A stretch of 64,000 nt of DNA from Ferrovibrio sp046297595. Its GTDB lineage: Bacteria > Pseudomonadota > Alphaproteobacteria > Ferrovibrionales > Ferrovibrionaceae. Below are positions 14,734 through 22,984 of this stretch, piece after piece. Both the position numbers and the translations under genes were made by a program. How positions within the stretch are numbered: position 1 is the stretch's first letter; each line of letters begins with the position of its first letter. Below the pieces are notes generated by a model. The model did no database searches. It had not been told where the DNA came from and was given only the letters and a program-made list of their open reading frames with translations. The DNA is taken from positions 620,001 to 684,000 of the forward strand of contig NZ_JBKBHT010000001.1 of the NCBI RefSeq assembly GCF_046297595.1. The letters run 5' to 3'.

Positions 14734-15455
14734 GATACCTGCCTCACCGGCTCGGGCAGCACCCAGCTGCGATGCCGCAGGGCATCGCGCAGGCTGCGCC
14801 AGGTTTTTGTCGCGCCATCCTCGAACCAGGCGTCGCCATTGGCCTCCACCTTCAGCGCCTTGTCGGAGAGTTCGTTCAGCAGGGCACGGCGCACCGGCTC
14901 AAAGCCATCTTCCTGCCAGCGGTCGAGCCAGAGCAGCATATGACGCGCGAAGGCCTCGACTAGTTGCGGCACGGTGACCTCGCCACAGCCCTCCTCGAAC
15001 AGGTTGGTGTATTCCAGTTCGACACCGGGCGTATCATCCTCGCGGTCGCCGCTCATCTGCACGGTGATGCCCAATACCAGCCAGTCGGGCACGTCGGCCA
15101 TGCCGTCCTTCTCGACCAGCGGGCCATGCGCCACCTGCAGGCCGCCGACACAGGCTTCGTTCACCAGCAGGCGGTCTGGCCAGCCGATGCTGGCCGGCGT
15201 CTCGGCCGGCGCCAGGGCCGCCAGTCCGTCATGCAGGCCCAGCAGCCCGACATAGGCGAGCGTCAGCGCCGGCTGGATCGGATCGAGCGGCCGCAGCACC
15301 AAAGCCGCTTCGCAGCGATCATGTCGATCGACCATCAGCATCAGGCCATCCTCGGCGCCATCGGCCGCCGCCCAGCAGGCGGTGTCGAAGGCATCCGACA
15401 CGCAGAGCTTCAGCGTGTAGCCCGGCGGCAGCATGGGCCAGTCGGCGGGGTTCAT
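14730..15455 (-). CDS. Biotin/lipoate-ligase-fold protein lacking the expected lysine
   Basis: A 241-residue protein whose order of blocks follows BirA and LplA: a loop around residue 45 (DRHDRCEA), a strand-helix region ALTLAYVGLLGLHDGL, then IGWPDRLLVNEACVGGLQVA and PDWLVLGITVQMSGD. In active BirA-type ligases the third block is KWPND and its lysine is essential; here it reads GWPDR, and the RGRxGR loop is not recognisable. It is therefore probably not an active ligase of the usual kind but a binding or scaffold protein. It couples with mobA and DUF6505 by overlapping start and stop codons (15452-15455 and 14730-14733), tying it to FDH maturation. Confidence 0.8.
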   Translation of the reverse strand: MNPADWPMLPPGYTLKLCVSDAFDTACWAAADGAEDGLMLMVDRHDRCEAALVLRPLDPIQPALTLAYVGLLGLHDGLAALAPAETPASIGWPDRLLVNEACVGGLQVAHGPLVEKDGMADVPDWLVLGITVQMSGDREDDTPGVELEYTNLFEEGCGEVTVPQLVEAFARHMLLWLDRWQEDGFEPVRRALLNELSDKALKVEANGDAWFEDGATKTWRSLRDALRHRSWVLPEPVRQVS

Positions 15456-16075
15456 GCCGCGTCTCCCATCTGAGTCAGCAGGCGTTCAGCCTCGGCGATG
15501 TCGTCCGGCGTGTTGGCATTGAAAAAGGGATCGACCGGCTGGGCGGCAAACTCCACCTGCACCAGTTTGTGCCGCGCGGTCCAGCGATCCACCTTGCGGA
15601 TATCCTCGTCCAGCATGGCTTTGCGCAGATTATCATGCAGCCGAACAGGCCACAGGCCCACCACGGGATAGGCCTGGCCGGCAGAAACCGCACAGGCCAG
15701 ATCGGCGCCTGCCGCCGCGCGCGCCGCCACCATGCGCGCCACCAGATCGCGTGGCAGGAACGGTCCGTCGCCCGGCACGGTGACGATATCGCTCACATCC
15801 GAGCGATTCTGTTTCGCCCAGGCCAGCCCCGCCAGAACCCCGGCCAGCGGCCCGGCATAATCCGGGATGGCATCGCCCGCCACCGGCAGGTTCCAGCGGG
15901 CAAAGCGCGCCGCATCGCCGTTGGCGTTCAGGATCACACTATCCACCTGAGGACTGAACCGATTGAGAATGTGATCCAGGATCGGCCGGCCGGACAGCAT
16001 CTGCAGGCTTTTGTCACCACCGCCCATCCGGCGGGCCAGGCCGCCCGCCAGCACCACGCCGAGAACCTTCGCCAT
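15452..16075 (-). CDS. mobA: Molybdenum cofactor guanylyltransferase
   Basis: A 207-residue MobA that transfers GMP from GTP to molybdopterin. The nucleotide loop LAGGLARRMGGGDKSL is at residues 9-24, followed by the VPGDGPFLP aspartate-containing motif that binds the Mg-GTP. The length fits the family. The start at 16075 shares one base with the fdhD stop (TAATG). A longer frame to 16537 lies inside fdhD and is a shadow. Together with mobB at the left edge and fdhD it supplies and sulfurates the cofactor for FdhA. Confidence 0.95.
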   Translation of the reverse strand: MAKVLGVVLAGGLARRMGGGDKSLQMLSGRPILDHILNRFSPQVDSVILNANGDAARFARWNLPVAGDAIPDYAGPLAGVLAGLAWAKQNRSDVSDIVTVPGDGPFLPRDLVARMVAARAAAGADLACAVSAGQAYPVVGLWPVRLHDNLRKAMLDEDIRKVDRWTARHKLVQVEFAAQPVDPFFNANTPDDIAEAERLLTQMGDAA

Positions 16076-16974
16076 TACGCCGCCTCGTCGTCGCGGCTGC
16101 CCTTGCGCTGCAGCTTCGCGTCCTCGTCGCCAACAGCGGCCGGATCGGCATCGAAGCGCAGCCGCTCGGCGCCCGACAGTGCCACGAAGCGTTTGCCCTT
16201 GGCGCGGCCTATCAGGGTCATGCCGATCTGGCGCGCAAGCTGCACGCCCCAGGCGGTGAAGCCCGAACGGCTGATCAGGATGGGAATGCCCATCTGCGCG
16301 GTCTTGATCACCATCTCGGAGGTGAGCCGTCCAGTGGTGTACATCGTCTTGCCTTGGGGCGAGATGCCGTTGACCCGCATGTAGCCGGCGATCTTGTCGA
16401 TGGCATTGTGGCGGCCGACATCCTCCATATAGATCAGCGGACGGTCGGCCTCGCACAGCACGCAGCCATGAATGGCGCCGGCTTCCAGATAGAGCGACGG
16501 CGCCAGGTTGATCTTTTTGGAAAGCGCATAAATCCACGAGGTCTGCAGCACGGCGTCAGGATCCAGCCGCACGCTTTCCACCGCGTCCATCATGTTGCCG
16601 AACACCGTGCCCTGGGCGCAGCCCGAGGTCTGGGTCTTTTTCCTGAGGCGCTCCTCGTAATCGGTCTGGCGCGCGGTGCGCACCACGATGGTTTCGATCT
16701 CGGGATCGAAATCGATGCCGGTCACCTCGTCGTCGGGCAGCAGCATGCGCTGGTTGATCAGGTAGCCCAGCGCCAGGTAGTCGGGATAGTCGCCGATCGT
16801 CATCATGGTGACGATTTCCTGCCCGTTCAGGAACAGGGTGAGCGGCCGTTCGACCGGCACCTTGGTCTCGACGGGCTTGCCGTCATGATCGATGCCCTGC
16901 ACCGTCTCGGTGAGGGCGGGATTGGCGGGGTCCGGACGGACGAGGAAGTCGGGCGGGCTGGTCATGGCCTCCAT
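16075..16974 (-). CDS. fdhD: FdhD sulfurtransferase for formate dehydrogenase
   Basis: A 299-residue FdhD, needed to pass sulfur from IscS to the FDH molybdenum cofactor. Recognisable parts are the VPVERPLTLFLNGQE opening, DYPDYLALGYL, HGCVLCEADRP, EDVGRHNAIDKI and TTGRLTSEMVIK, all typical. The active loop reads TSGCAQG, so only one cysteine is present where E. coli FdhD has a CxxC pair (Cys121 and Cys124). Two starts are possible (16974 and 16965); neither has a good Shine-Dalgarno. The CBS-protein stop lies 14 bases upstream, so this is the second gene of the run. Confidence 0.95.
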   Translation of the reverse strand: MEAMTSPPDFLVRPDPANPALTETVQGIDHDGKPVETKVPVERPLTLFLNGQEIVTMMTIGDYPDYLALGYLINQRMLLPDDEVTGIDFDPEIETIVVRTARQTDYEERLRKKTQTSGCAQGTVFGNMMDAVESVRLDPDAVLQTSWIYALSKKINLAPSLYLEAGAIHGCVLCEADRPLIYMEDVGRHNAIDKIAGYMRVNGISPQGKTMYTTGRLTSEMVIKTAQMGIPILISRSGFTAWGVQLARQIGMTLIGRAKGKRFVALSGAERLRFDADPAAVGDEDAKLQRKGSRDDEAA

Positions 16975-16988
16975 ATATAGGGCAGGTC

Positions 16989-17420
16989 TCAGCCCGTGGC
17001 GATGTATTGCCGCAGGGCCTCGGCTTCCATTTCGGTGGCTGCGATATGGCGCTTGACCACGTCGCCGATGGAAATCATCCCCGCCAGCCGGCCATTATCC
17101 ACCACCGGCAGGTGGCGGATGCGCCGCTTGGTCATCAGGTGCATCACGTCCTGGATGGTGTCATGGCTGGAGCAGACCATCACGCTGCGGGTCATGATGG
17201 TGTCGGCGGTCTGCAGCAGCAGGTCGGTGCCGATCATGGCCAGGCCGCGCACGATGTCGCGCTCCGACAGGATGCCGGCGATGCCGCCATCGGGCCGCTG
17301 CACCAGCACCGCGCCGATGCCCTTGTCGGCCAGCAGCTGACAGACGCTTTCGATGCTGTCCTCGGGCCGGGCGCTGATCACGCCGCCCGTCTTGTCCTTC
17401 AGTATGGACGCAACGATCAT
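16989..17420 (-). CDS. Protein with two CBS domains
   Basis: A 143-residue protein made only of a CBS pair: residues 10-60 (ISARPEDSIESVCQLLADKG, then GIAGILSERDIVRGL) and 75-130 (VMVCSSHDTIQDVMHLMTKR, then GRLAGMISIGDVVKRH). Such stand-alone CBS pairs bind adenine nucleotides and act as energy sensors. GGAGGAAACCACC precedes the ATG. It is the first gene of the leftward FDH accessory run, 14 bases before fdhD, but CBS proteins are common in these genomes and the link to FDH may be incidental. Confidence 0.92.
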   Translation of the reverse strand: MIVASILKDKTGGVISARPEDSIESVCQLLADKGIGAVLVQRPDGGIAGILSERDIVRGLAMIGTDLLLQTADTIMTRSVMVCSSHDTIQDVMHLMTKRRIRHLPVVDNGRLAGMISIGDVVKRHIAATEMEAEALRQYIATG

Positions 17421-17912
17421 GGTGGTTTCCTCCGTTTTTTGTGTTGGACAACCCGCGCGTTACGCAACCTCCTGCCCGCCGCTTCGGTTCCCGGAGGGCG
17501 TGAATCCACGCCCCACGAACCGCACGGACGGTCGAAGCATGATGAAACCGGAAAGGCCGAATCTGGCTGGAAGGGCCTGTCCGCACGGCTGTGCGTGACT
17601 GGCGGTGCTGGCGAAATCGCTGCGGGCGGCGAGGCTGTGACGGCCGATACCCATGCGTTCTCCCGATGCCGGCGCCGGAGGGACTCTCCGGAAGGACTCC
17701 GGTTCAGTTTCCGCCGGCACCACGGCAGCAGTCTCCGCCAAGGCCGGGGCAATGACAAGACCGGCCTGCGGACCGGGATAACTGCTTGAGCGGCCTTCGG
17801 CTTTTCCGGCTTCACGGGGCCGGGCGAAGCCTTGCGGGGGCCGGCGGCTTCGGTTAAGGTCCGCGCCGCTTTCGACCCCCGGCCAGGCCGCGCGCCCGAC
17901 CGGAACCTATGC
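17421..17912. other. Gene-poor 490-bp stretch with local hairpins, upstream of tRNA-Ser
   Basis: No convincing protein gene is seen; the frames here lack ribosome binding sites and read as arginine- and serine-rich junk in all phases. Several GC-rich hairpins occur, for example GGGCGTG-AATC-CACGCCC at 17496-17513 and CCGGAG repeats at 17674-17705. It could hold the promoter of the leftward CBS-fdhD run, a non-coding RNA, or a decayed repeat. I cannot decide between these. Confidence 0.4.
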
Positions 17913-18002
<90 letters not shown>

Positions 18003-18022
18003 TCCTCGTTTTCTGACTGACA

Positions 18023-18946
18023 TCACCGGTTCAGCGCGCTCACCGCCGCGCGTTCCACCTGCGCCCGCAGCCAGACATGGGCCGGATCGTCCTGCACGCG
18101 GCGGTGCCAGGCCATGTACATCGGCAGGTCACCGATGCCCTGCCGCGCCATCTCGGGCAGGGGGATCGGCGCCTGCGCGAAATCGCGCATCAGGCCGTCA
18201 CGCAGCAGGCTGGGCATGCTGGCCAGCATGGTCGTGCCGCGCAGGAAGGCCGGCACGCCGGAGAAATTCGGCACCGACACCGTCACCGCACGATGATGCC
18301 CGGCCGCCTCCAGCCGCTTGTCGAACTGCAGGCGCTCGTTGTCGCTGTAGACCACCGTGATGTGCCGGGCCTGCAGATAATCCTCCGCGCTGCGCGGGGC
18401 CTCGCGCATGGCGGCATCGAAATAGCAGACGTAATGATCGCTTAAGAGCCGCTTCTGCAGCACATCGGTGCCCGTGGGCGGCACCGGCGAGATCAGCAGG
18501 TCGCAGCGGCTCTCGCGCAGCATCTCGGCGCTGGGCAACTGCGAGGGAATGGCACGTAGCCGCACATTGCGCACGGCCGCCTGCAACTGCCGCAGCAGGG
18601 TGGGCAGCAACAGGTCGCGCTGGAAATCGTTGGCGGCGATGGTGAGGTCGAGATCGGCGACCGCCGGATCGAATTCGGCCCCGGCGGCGAAGGCCTGCAT
18701 CTGGTCGAGCAGCCGGCGCGCCGGCTCGGCCAGGGCGCGGGCATGGCCGGTGGCGATGATGCCGCGGCCGGATTTGACAAAAAGCGGGTCGCGCGCGATC
18801 TCGCGCAGCTTCCGCAGGCTGTGGCTCACCGCTGACTGGGTCAGGCCCAGCCGGGCGGCGGCGGCCGTGACCGAGCCTTCCTCCAGCACGGCGAGGAAGA
18901 GTTTCAGGCTGTGGCCGTCCAGCGCCAAATGATCAAAATTACTCAT
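18023..18946 (-). CDS. LysR-family transcriptional regulator (NodD/LeuO-like), probably controls pcaHG
   Basis: A 307-residue LysR protein. The N-terminal winged helix-turn-helix spans about residues 10-70 (LKLFLAVLEEGSVTAAAARL, LTQSAVSHSLRKLRE, DPLFVKSGRG). The effector domain, residues about 95-300, follows with LTIAANDFQRDLLLPTLL. The LTQSAVSHSLRKLR and DPLFVKSGRG pattern is of the NodD/LeuO branch and differs from the PcaQ branch usual for protocatechuate genes. It is divergent from pcaHG across a 110-bp AT-rich gap, the classical LysR layout, so pcaHG is the expected target, with an aromatic acid as inducer. The inducer is inferred. Confidence 0.93.
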   Translation of the reverse strand: MSNFDHLALDGHSLKLFLAVLEEGSVTAAAARLGLTQSAVSHSLRKLREIARDPLFVKSGRGIIATGHARALAEPARRLLDQMQAFAAGAEFDPAVADLDLTIAANDFQRDLLLPTLLRQLQAAVRNVRLRAIPSQLPSAEMLRESRCDLLISPVPPTGTDVLQKRLLSDHYVCYFDAAMREAPRSAEDYLQARHITVVYSDNERLQFDKRLEAAGHHRAVTVSVPNFSGVPAFLRGTTMLASMPSLLRDGLMRDFAQAPIPLPEMARQGIGDLPMYMAWHRRVQDDPAHVWLRAQVERAAVSALNR

Positions 18947-19056
18947 TTATTTTATTATAATTAATCAATTTATTTTTTAAATAGCGGAGTCGACACTGCC
19001 TGGATCACCGCCGATTGCCGCCGCCCCGCGCGCACGGCGCATCCAGGGAGGAAGTC
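18947..19056. promoter_or_regulatory. AT-rich divergent control region between the LysR gene and pcaH
   Basis: The first 35 bases are almost pure A and T, unlike all surrounding DNA, and hold a TATAAT at 18956-18961 and overlapping T-N11-A pairs of the kind bound by LysR proteins. A GGAGG stands 5 bases before the pcaH start. No canonical -35 is seen for pcaH, which fits an activator-dependent promoter. Confidence 0.5.
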
Positions 19057-19782
19057 ATGGATACCAAAGGGGAATTCTTCCAGCGCGACCGGCGCCTGCA
19101 TCCGCCGGCCTATACCCCCACCTACAAGACCAGCGTCACCCGCTCGCCGAAACACGCCCTGCTGTCGCTGCAGAACTCCCTGTCGGAAGTGACCGGACCG
19201 GTATTCGGCCATAACGAAATCGGGCCGCTGGATAACGACCTGATCCGCAATTACGCCAAGACCGGCGATCCGGTGGGCGAGCGCATCGTGGTGCATGGCC
19301 GCGTGCTGGACGAAAACGGCCGGCCGGTGCCGAACACGCTGGTCGAGATCTGGCAGGCCAATGCCGGCGGTCGTTATCGCCACAAGAAGGACACGTATCT
19401 GGCGCCGATCGATCCGAATTTCGGCGGCTGCGGTCGCACGCTGACCGACGAGAACGGCAACTACTTCTTCCGCACCGTCAAGCCCGGCCCCTATCCGTGG
19501 CGCAACTACGTCAACTCCTGGCGCCCAGCGCATATCCACTGCTCGCTGTTTGGCTCTGGCTTCGCCCAGCGCCTGATCACCCAGATGTATTTCGAGGGCG
19601 ATCCGCTGATCCCGGTCTGCCCGATCCTGCAGACCGTGCCCGACAAGGCAGCACTAGAGCGCCTGATCGCGCCGATTGATCTGAACGCGGCGATCCCGCT
19701 CGACAGCCTGGCCTACCGCTTCGACTTCGTGCTGCGCGGCCGGCGCTCCACCATGTTCGAAAACAAGCTGGATGGGAATTGA
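19057..19782 (+). CDS. pcaH: Protocatechuate 3,4-dioxygenase beta subunit
   Basis: A 241-residue intradiol dioxygenase subunit that carries the catalytic Fe(III). With PcaG it cleaves protocatechuate to 3-carboxy-muconate. The iron ligands fit two tyrosines (RYRHKKDTYLAP and WRNYVNSW) and two histidines in RPAHIHCS. The N-terminal segment with PTYKTSVTRSP is the usual PcaH-specific lead. GGAGG lies 5 bases before the ATG at 19057; the earlier ATG at 19015 has no signal. pcaG starts 4 bases after its stop. Other genes of the beta-ketoadipate route (pcaB, pcaC, pcaD) are not in the window, although scoAB at 44-45 kb could serve the end of it. Confidence 0.95.
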   Translation: MDTKGEFFQRDRRLHPPAYTPTYKTSVTRSPKHALLSLQNSLSEVTGPVFGHNEIGPLDNDLIRNYAKTGDPVGERIVVHGRVLDENGRPVPNTLVEIWQANAGGRYRHKKDTYLAPIDPNFGGCGRTLTDENGNYFFRTVKPGPYPWRNYVNSWRPAHIHCSLFGSGFAQRLITQMYFEGDPLIPVCPILQTVPDKAALERLIAPIDLNAAIPLDSLAYRFDFVLRGRRSTMFENKLDGN

Positions 19783-19786
19783 GACC

Positions 19787-20416
19787 ATGCCGCAGCCCCT
19801 CACCTACCTGCAGGAAACCGCCTCGCAGACCGCCGGCCCCTATGTGCATATCGGCCTGGCGCCGCACCAGGCCGGCTTCGACATCTTCCAGCATAATTTC
19901 AGCAACGTTCTGGCCGGTCCGCAGACCGCAGGCGAGCATATCGTGGTCGAGGGCCGCGTGCTGGATGGCACCGGTTCGTCGCTGAACGATGCCCTGCTGG
20001 AAATCTGGCAGGCCAATGCCGCCGGCCGCTACAACCACCCGGCCGACACGCAGGACAAGCCGCTGGATGCCAACTTCCGCGGCTGGGGCCGCACCGGCGC
20101 CGATTTCGACACCGGCATATACCGCTTCGAGACGATCAAGCCCGGTCCGGTGGCCGGCCGCCATGGCAGGATGATGGCGCCGCACATCAACTTCTGGATC
20201 GTGGCACGCGGCATCAATATCGGCCTCAGCACGCGAATGTATTTCGCCGACGAGGAGGCCGCCAATGCCGCCGATCCGGTGCTGAACCTGATCGAACTGA
20301 AGGTGCGTCGGAAGACCCTGCTCGCCCAGCGCGGCGACAAGAAGGACGGCAAGACCGTCTACCATTTCGACATCGTCCTGCAGGGCGACAACGAAACGGT
20401 GTTCTTCGACATCTGA
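19787..20416 (+). CDS. pcaG: Protocatechuate 3,4-dioxygenase alpha subunit
   Basis: A 209-residue structural partner of PcaH. It opens MPQPLTYLQETASQTAGPYVHIGL, where SQTAGPYVHIG is diagnostic for PcaG, and ends with RFETIKPGPV, APHINFWIVARG and the YHFDIVLQG tail. The equatorial iron ligands of PcaH are not conserved, as expected for the alpha chain. ATG at 19787 is chosen because it directly precedes the conserved start; an in-frame ATG at 19772 would overlap pcaH by 11 bases and is also possible. A 12-bp hairpin (20423-20450) follows the stop. Confidence 0.95.
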   Translation: MPQPLTYLQETASQTAGPYVHIGLAPHQAGFDIFQHNFSNVLAGPQTAGEHIVVEGRVLDGTGSSLNDALLEIWQANAAGRYNHPADTQDKPLDANFRGWGRTGADFDTGIYRFETIKPGPVAGRHGRMMAPHINFWIVARGINIGLSTRMYFADEEAANAADPVLNLIELKVRRKTLLAQRGDKKDGKTVYHFDIVLQGDNETVFFDI

Positions 20417-20422
20417 AGCTGC

Positions 20423-20450
20423 ATGGCCGGCAGCATCCGCTGCCGGCCAT
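20423..20450 (+). terminator. Likely terminator after pcaG
   Basis: A perfect 12-bp stem ATGGCCGGCAGC / GCTGCCGGCCAT around the loop ATCC begins 6 bases after the pcaG stop. The following run is only CGCCTTTG, so the U tract is weak; it may instead work with Rho or mainly protect the 3' end. Confidence 0.6.
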
Positions 20451-20484
20451 CGCCTTTGTCCGACCTGCCGCCTATGCTGCGGCG

Positions 20485-21135
20485 ATGACCGCAGCCCAGT
20501 CCCCCTGCCCGCTCTGCGCCGGCCCATCACGACCCTATCACCGCAACGCGCGGCGCGACTACCTGCAATGCGAAAACTGCGACCTGGTCTTCGTACCGCC
20601 GCACCAGCATCTTAGTGCAGCGGCAGAGCGGGCCTTCTATGACACGCATGAAAACGCGATGGACGACCCCGGCTACCGCCGTTTCCTCATGCGTTTGTTC
20701 GAACCGATGGCGCAACGCCTGCCACCGGGCTCCAGCGGCCTGGATTTCGGCTGTGGACCCGCTCCTTTGCTGGCCGCCATGTTCACGGAAGCCGGCTTCG
20801 CCATGCGCATCTATGATCCGCTTTTCGCGCCCGACGCGGCTGCGCTGGAGCAGACCTACGATTTCATCACCGGCAGCGAGGTGTTCGAGCATCTGGCCGC
20901 ACCCGGCACCGAGATCGCGCGGCTGCTTGGGATGCTGCGACCCGGCGGCTGGCTCGGCGTGATGACCAAACGCCTGCGCAACCGCGAAGCCTTCGCGCAA
21001 TGGCATTACATCCGCGATCCCACCCATGTCTGCTTTTTCGCGGAGGCAACCTTCCGCTTCATCGCGGCGCGGCATGGTCTGGAACTGGAATTTTCCGGCC
21101 CCGATGTCGCGCTGCTGCATAAGCCGGCAGCCTGA
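20485..21135 (+). CDS. Class I SAM-dependent methyltransferase with an N-terminal zinc ribbon
   Basis: A 216-residue protein. Residues 7-34 hold two CxxC pairs (CPLCAG and CENC) that should bind zinc. The SAM-binding part starts at LDFGCGPAPLLAAMF with the glycine-rich loop, followed by YDFITGSEVFEHL, LRPGGWLGVMTKR and the C-terminal DPTHVCFFAEATFRFIA, characteristic of the Methyltransf_23 group. The substrate is unknown; relatives modify small molecules or sugars. It lies alone between the pca terminator and the convergent diguanylate cyclase gene, so context gives no help. Confidence 0.9.
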   Translation: MTAAQSPCPLCAGPSRPYHRNARRDYLQCENCDLVFVPPHQHLSAAAERAFYDTHENAMDDPGYRRFLMRLFEPMAQRLPPGSSGLDFGCGPAPLLAAMFTEAGFAMRIYDPLFAPDAAALEQTYDFITGSEVFEHLAAPGTEIARLLGMLRPGGWLGVMTKRLRNREAFAQWHYIRDPTHVCFFAEATFRFIAARHGLELEFSGPDVALLHKPAA

Positions 21136-21140
21136 ACGGA

Positions 21141-22865
21141 TCAGCCCACGGCGGAGGTTTGCCCGGCCAGCGAAACACGCACGCGGTTGCGGCCGGCCGA
21201 TTTGGCCTTGTACAACGCGCCATCGGCACGATCTATGGCATCCTGCACGTCGCGGTCGGCAGCATCCAGAACCGTGCAGCCGAGGCTGATGGTCAGGCGG
21301 ATATCGCGGGCGCCATCGATCGGGATGCGAGCCGCCATGATCATGCTCCTCACACGCTCGGCGTAAGCGGTACCGGCGGCGATATCGCTTTCCATCAGCA
21401 GCACCACGAATTCCTCGCCGCCGAAGCGAGCGACCAGATCCGTATCGCGCGCCACTTGCAGCAGCCGGGACGCAACCTCGCGGATCGCCACGTCACCGGC
21501 GGCGTGGCCGTATCGGTCATTCACCGTCTTGAAATGGTCGATATCGGCCACCACCAGAGCCAGCTTGCGGCCATAGCGCCGAGCAACGGCAAGTTCGCGC
21601 CCGGCCGCTTCCAAAAAAGCGCGGCGGTTGAGCAGGCCGGTGAGCGGATCGGTATTGGCCAGCCGGCGCAGACGCTCGATATCCTCGGATTTTTCGCGGC
21701 TGCGGGCGGCCTGGCTTTCCATGTCGCGCTCGGCCGCCTCAAGCCGCTGCTCGGCCAGCCCGATACGACGCAGCAGGGACCGCAGTGCCTGCGACAGTTG
21801 CAGCACCTCGCGCGCGCCGCCGACGCGCGGCAGGGTCTGCACGCCGTCATCGCGACCTATGCGCTCGGCTTGCGCCGTGATGGTGCTGATCGGGCCAGTC
21901 AGGAATCCGGCCAGCCACCACGCCAACAGGGAGCCCAGGAACCCCAACAATACGCCAACGGTCAGGATCGACACCACCAGCCTTTGCACCGGTCGGAACG
22001 CGATCTCGGCCGGCTGCTGCGCAATGATGATCCAGCCCAGCCCGGGATATTCGCGGTGCCCCCTGGAGACGGCGAAGCCGGTCAGGCTGGGCCCGGCTGA
22101 TGAGCCGATATCGATGCCATAGCCCCATCCCTTCTGCGTCAGGGATTGAGCCACGGCCGGCGTCAGCATCGTCTCTCCGATATTGTCGCCGAGCAGAACC
22201 CGGCCCTCCGCATCCAGGATGCTGATCTGCTTCTGAGCATCAGCTTTGAGCACCGAGCGCCGCACATCGGCCGCCCAATCCCAGCTCAGATGCGCTCCCA
22301 GCACGCCGAGCAGACGGCCCGAAGCGTCGTATACCGGATGAGCCACGTCGACGAAGCGGAACGGTTCACTGTCTTGGCGGGGTCCCAATAGCTTGGCCAG
22401 CAGGACGGCTTCATGCACATCCCCTATGAAAGGCTGTTGCAGGCCACCCGTGAACCATGGGCGTTGCGCCACCGATTGCCCTTCGAGCATGCCGCGTGTG
22501 GCGGCATATACCCGGCCGCTGGTATCGGCAAACCCGATCCAGGCATATTCGGCATAGCTGTGCTGCAGGCGTTCCAGGGTCCGGCGCAGTATTGCGGGAT
22601 CGCCTTCCCAGGCGCTGCGCAACGGCTCCAGGCCAGCGAGGATGCCGATCTCGCGGTAGCGCTCGAACATGCCGCGATCCAGCGCATCGGCCAGTTCGAC
22701 CGAGCGTTCGGCAAGTTCGAAACCGATCAGTTCCGACGCCTTCTCGCGGCCAACCCAGGCAGCCCCAAGCGAGGCCCCCAGAACCAGTATGGCGCAAAGC
22801 GCCCCCGTGGCGACGGCAACCTGCGTGCGCAAGGATATGGTATTGAAGAAAGCGGGCTGGCGCAT
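21141..22865 (-). CDS. Membrane diguanylate cyclase with a periplasmic CACHE sensor and HAMP domain
   Basis: A 574-residue c-di-GMP synthase. A first helix (about residues 10-33) and a second (about 285-308) flank a periplasmic dCACHE-like sensor with AWIGFADTSGRVYAATRG and FVDVAHPVYDASGRLLGVLG. HAMP, a coiled coil and the GGDEF domain follow; the active site is GGEEF near residue 482, with an RDTD inhibitory site five residues before it, so product inhibition is likely. Three starts are possible; 22865 (MRQPAFF) has AAAGAG upstream and I use it, against 22880 and 22919. The ligand for the sensor is not visible. It stands alone, convergent with the methyltransferase gene. Confidence 0.93.
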   Translation of the reverse strand: MRQPAFFNTISLRTQVAVATGALCAILVLGASLGAAWVGREKASELIGFELAERSVELADALDRGMFERYREIGILAGLEPLRSAWEGDPAILRRTLERLQHSYAEYAWIGFADTSGRVYAATRGMLEGQSVAQRPWFTGGLQQPFIGDVHEAVLLAKLLGPRQDSEPFRFVDVAHPVYDASGRLLGVLGAHLSWDWAADVRRSVLKADAQKQISILDAEGRVLLGDNIGETMLTPAVAQSLTQKGWGYGIDIGSSAGPSLTGFAVSRGHREYPGLGWIIIAQQPAEIAFRPVQRLVVSILTVGVLLGFLGSLLAWWLAGFLTGPISTITAQAERIGRDDGVQTLPRVGGAREVLQLSQALRSLLRRIGLAEQRLEAAERDMESQAARSREKSEDIERLRRLANTDPLTGLLNRRAFLEAAGRELAVARRYGRKLALVVADIDHFKTVNDRYGHAAGDVAIREVASRLLQVARDTDLVARFGGEEFVVLLMESDIAAGTAYAERVRSMIMAARIPIDGARDIRLTISLGCTVLDAADRDVQDAIDRADGALYKAKSAGRNRVRVSLAGQTSAVG

Positions 22866-22984
22866 AAGGCTCTTTCGCATCGCCGCGCAGCGGCAGGGTC
22901 GACCGAGCCTGTGCGCCATATCATCTTGGCGGTGAATACCTTGTTATGACAATCTCTTTTTCCGGGATCGTACCGGGGGGAGTT

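Noticed and set aside
17417..17815. A 132-codon frame on the minus strand before the CBS gene
   Set aside because: It has no ribosome site, overlaps the CBS start and reads as Arg-, Pro- and Ser-rich sequence in a region where all six frames look alike.
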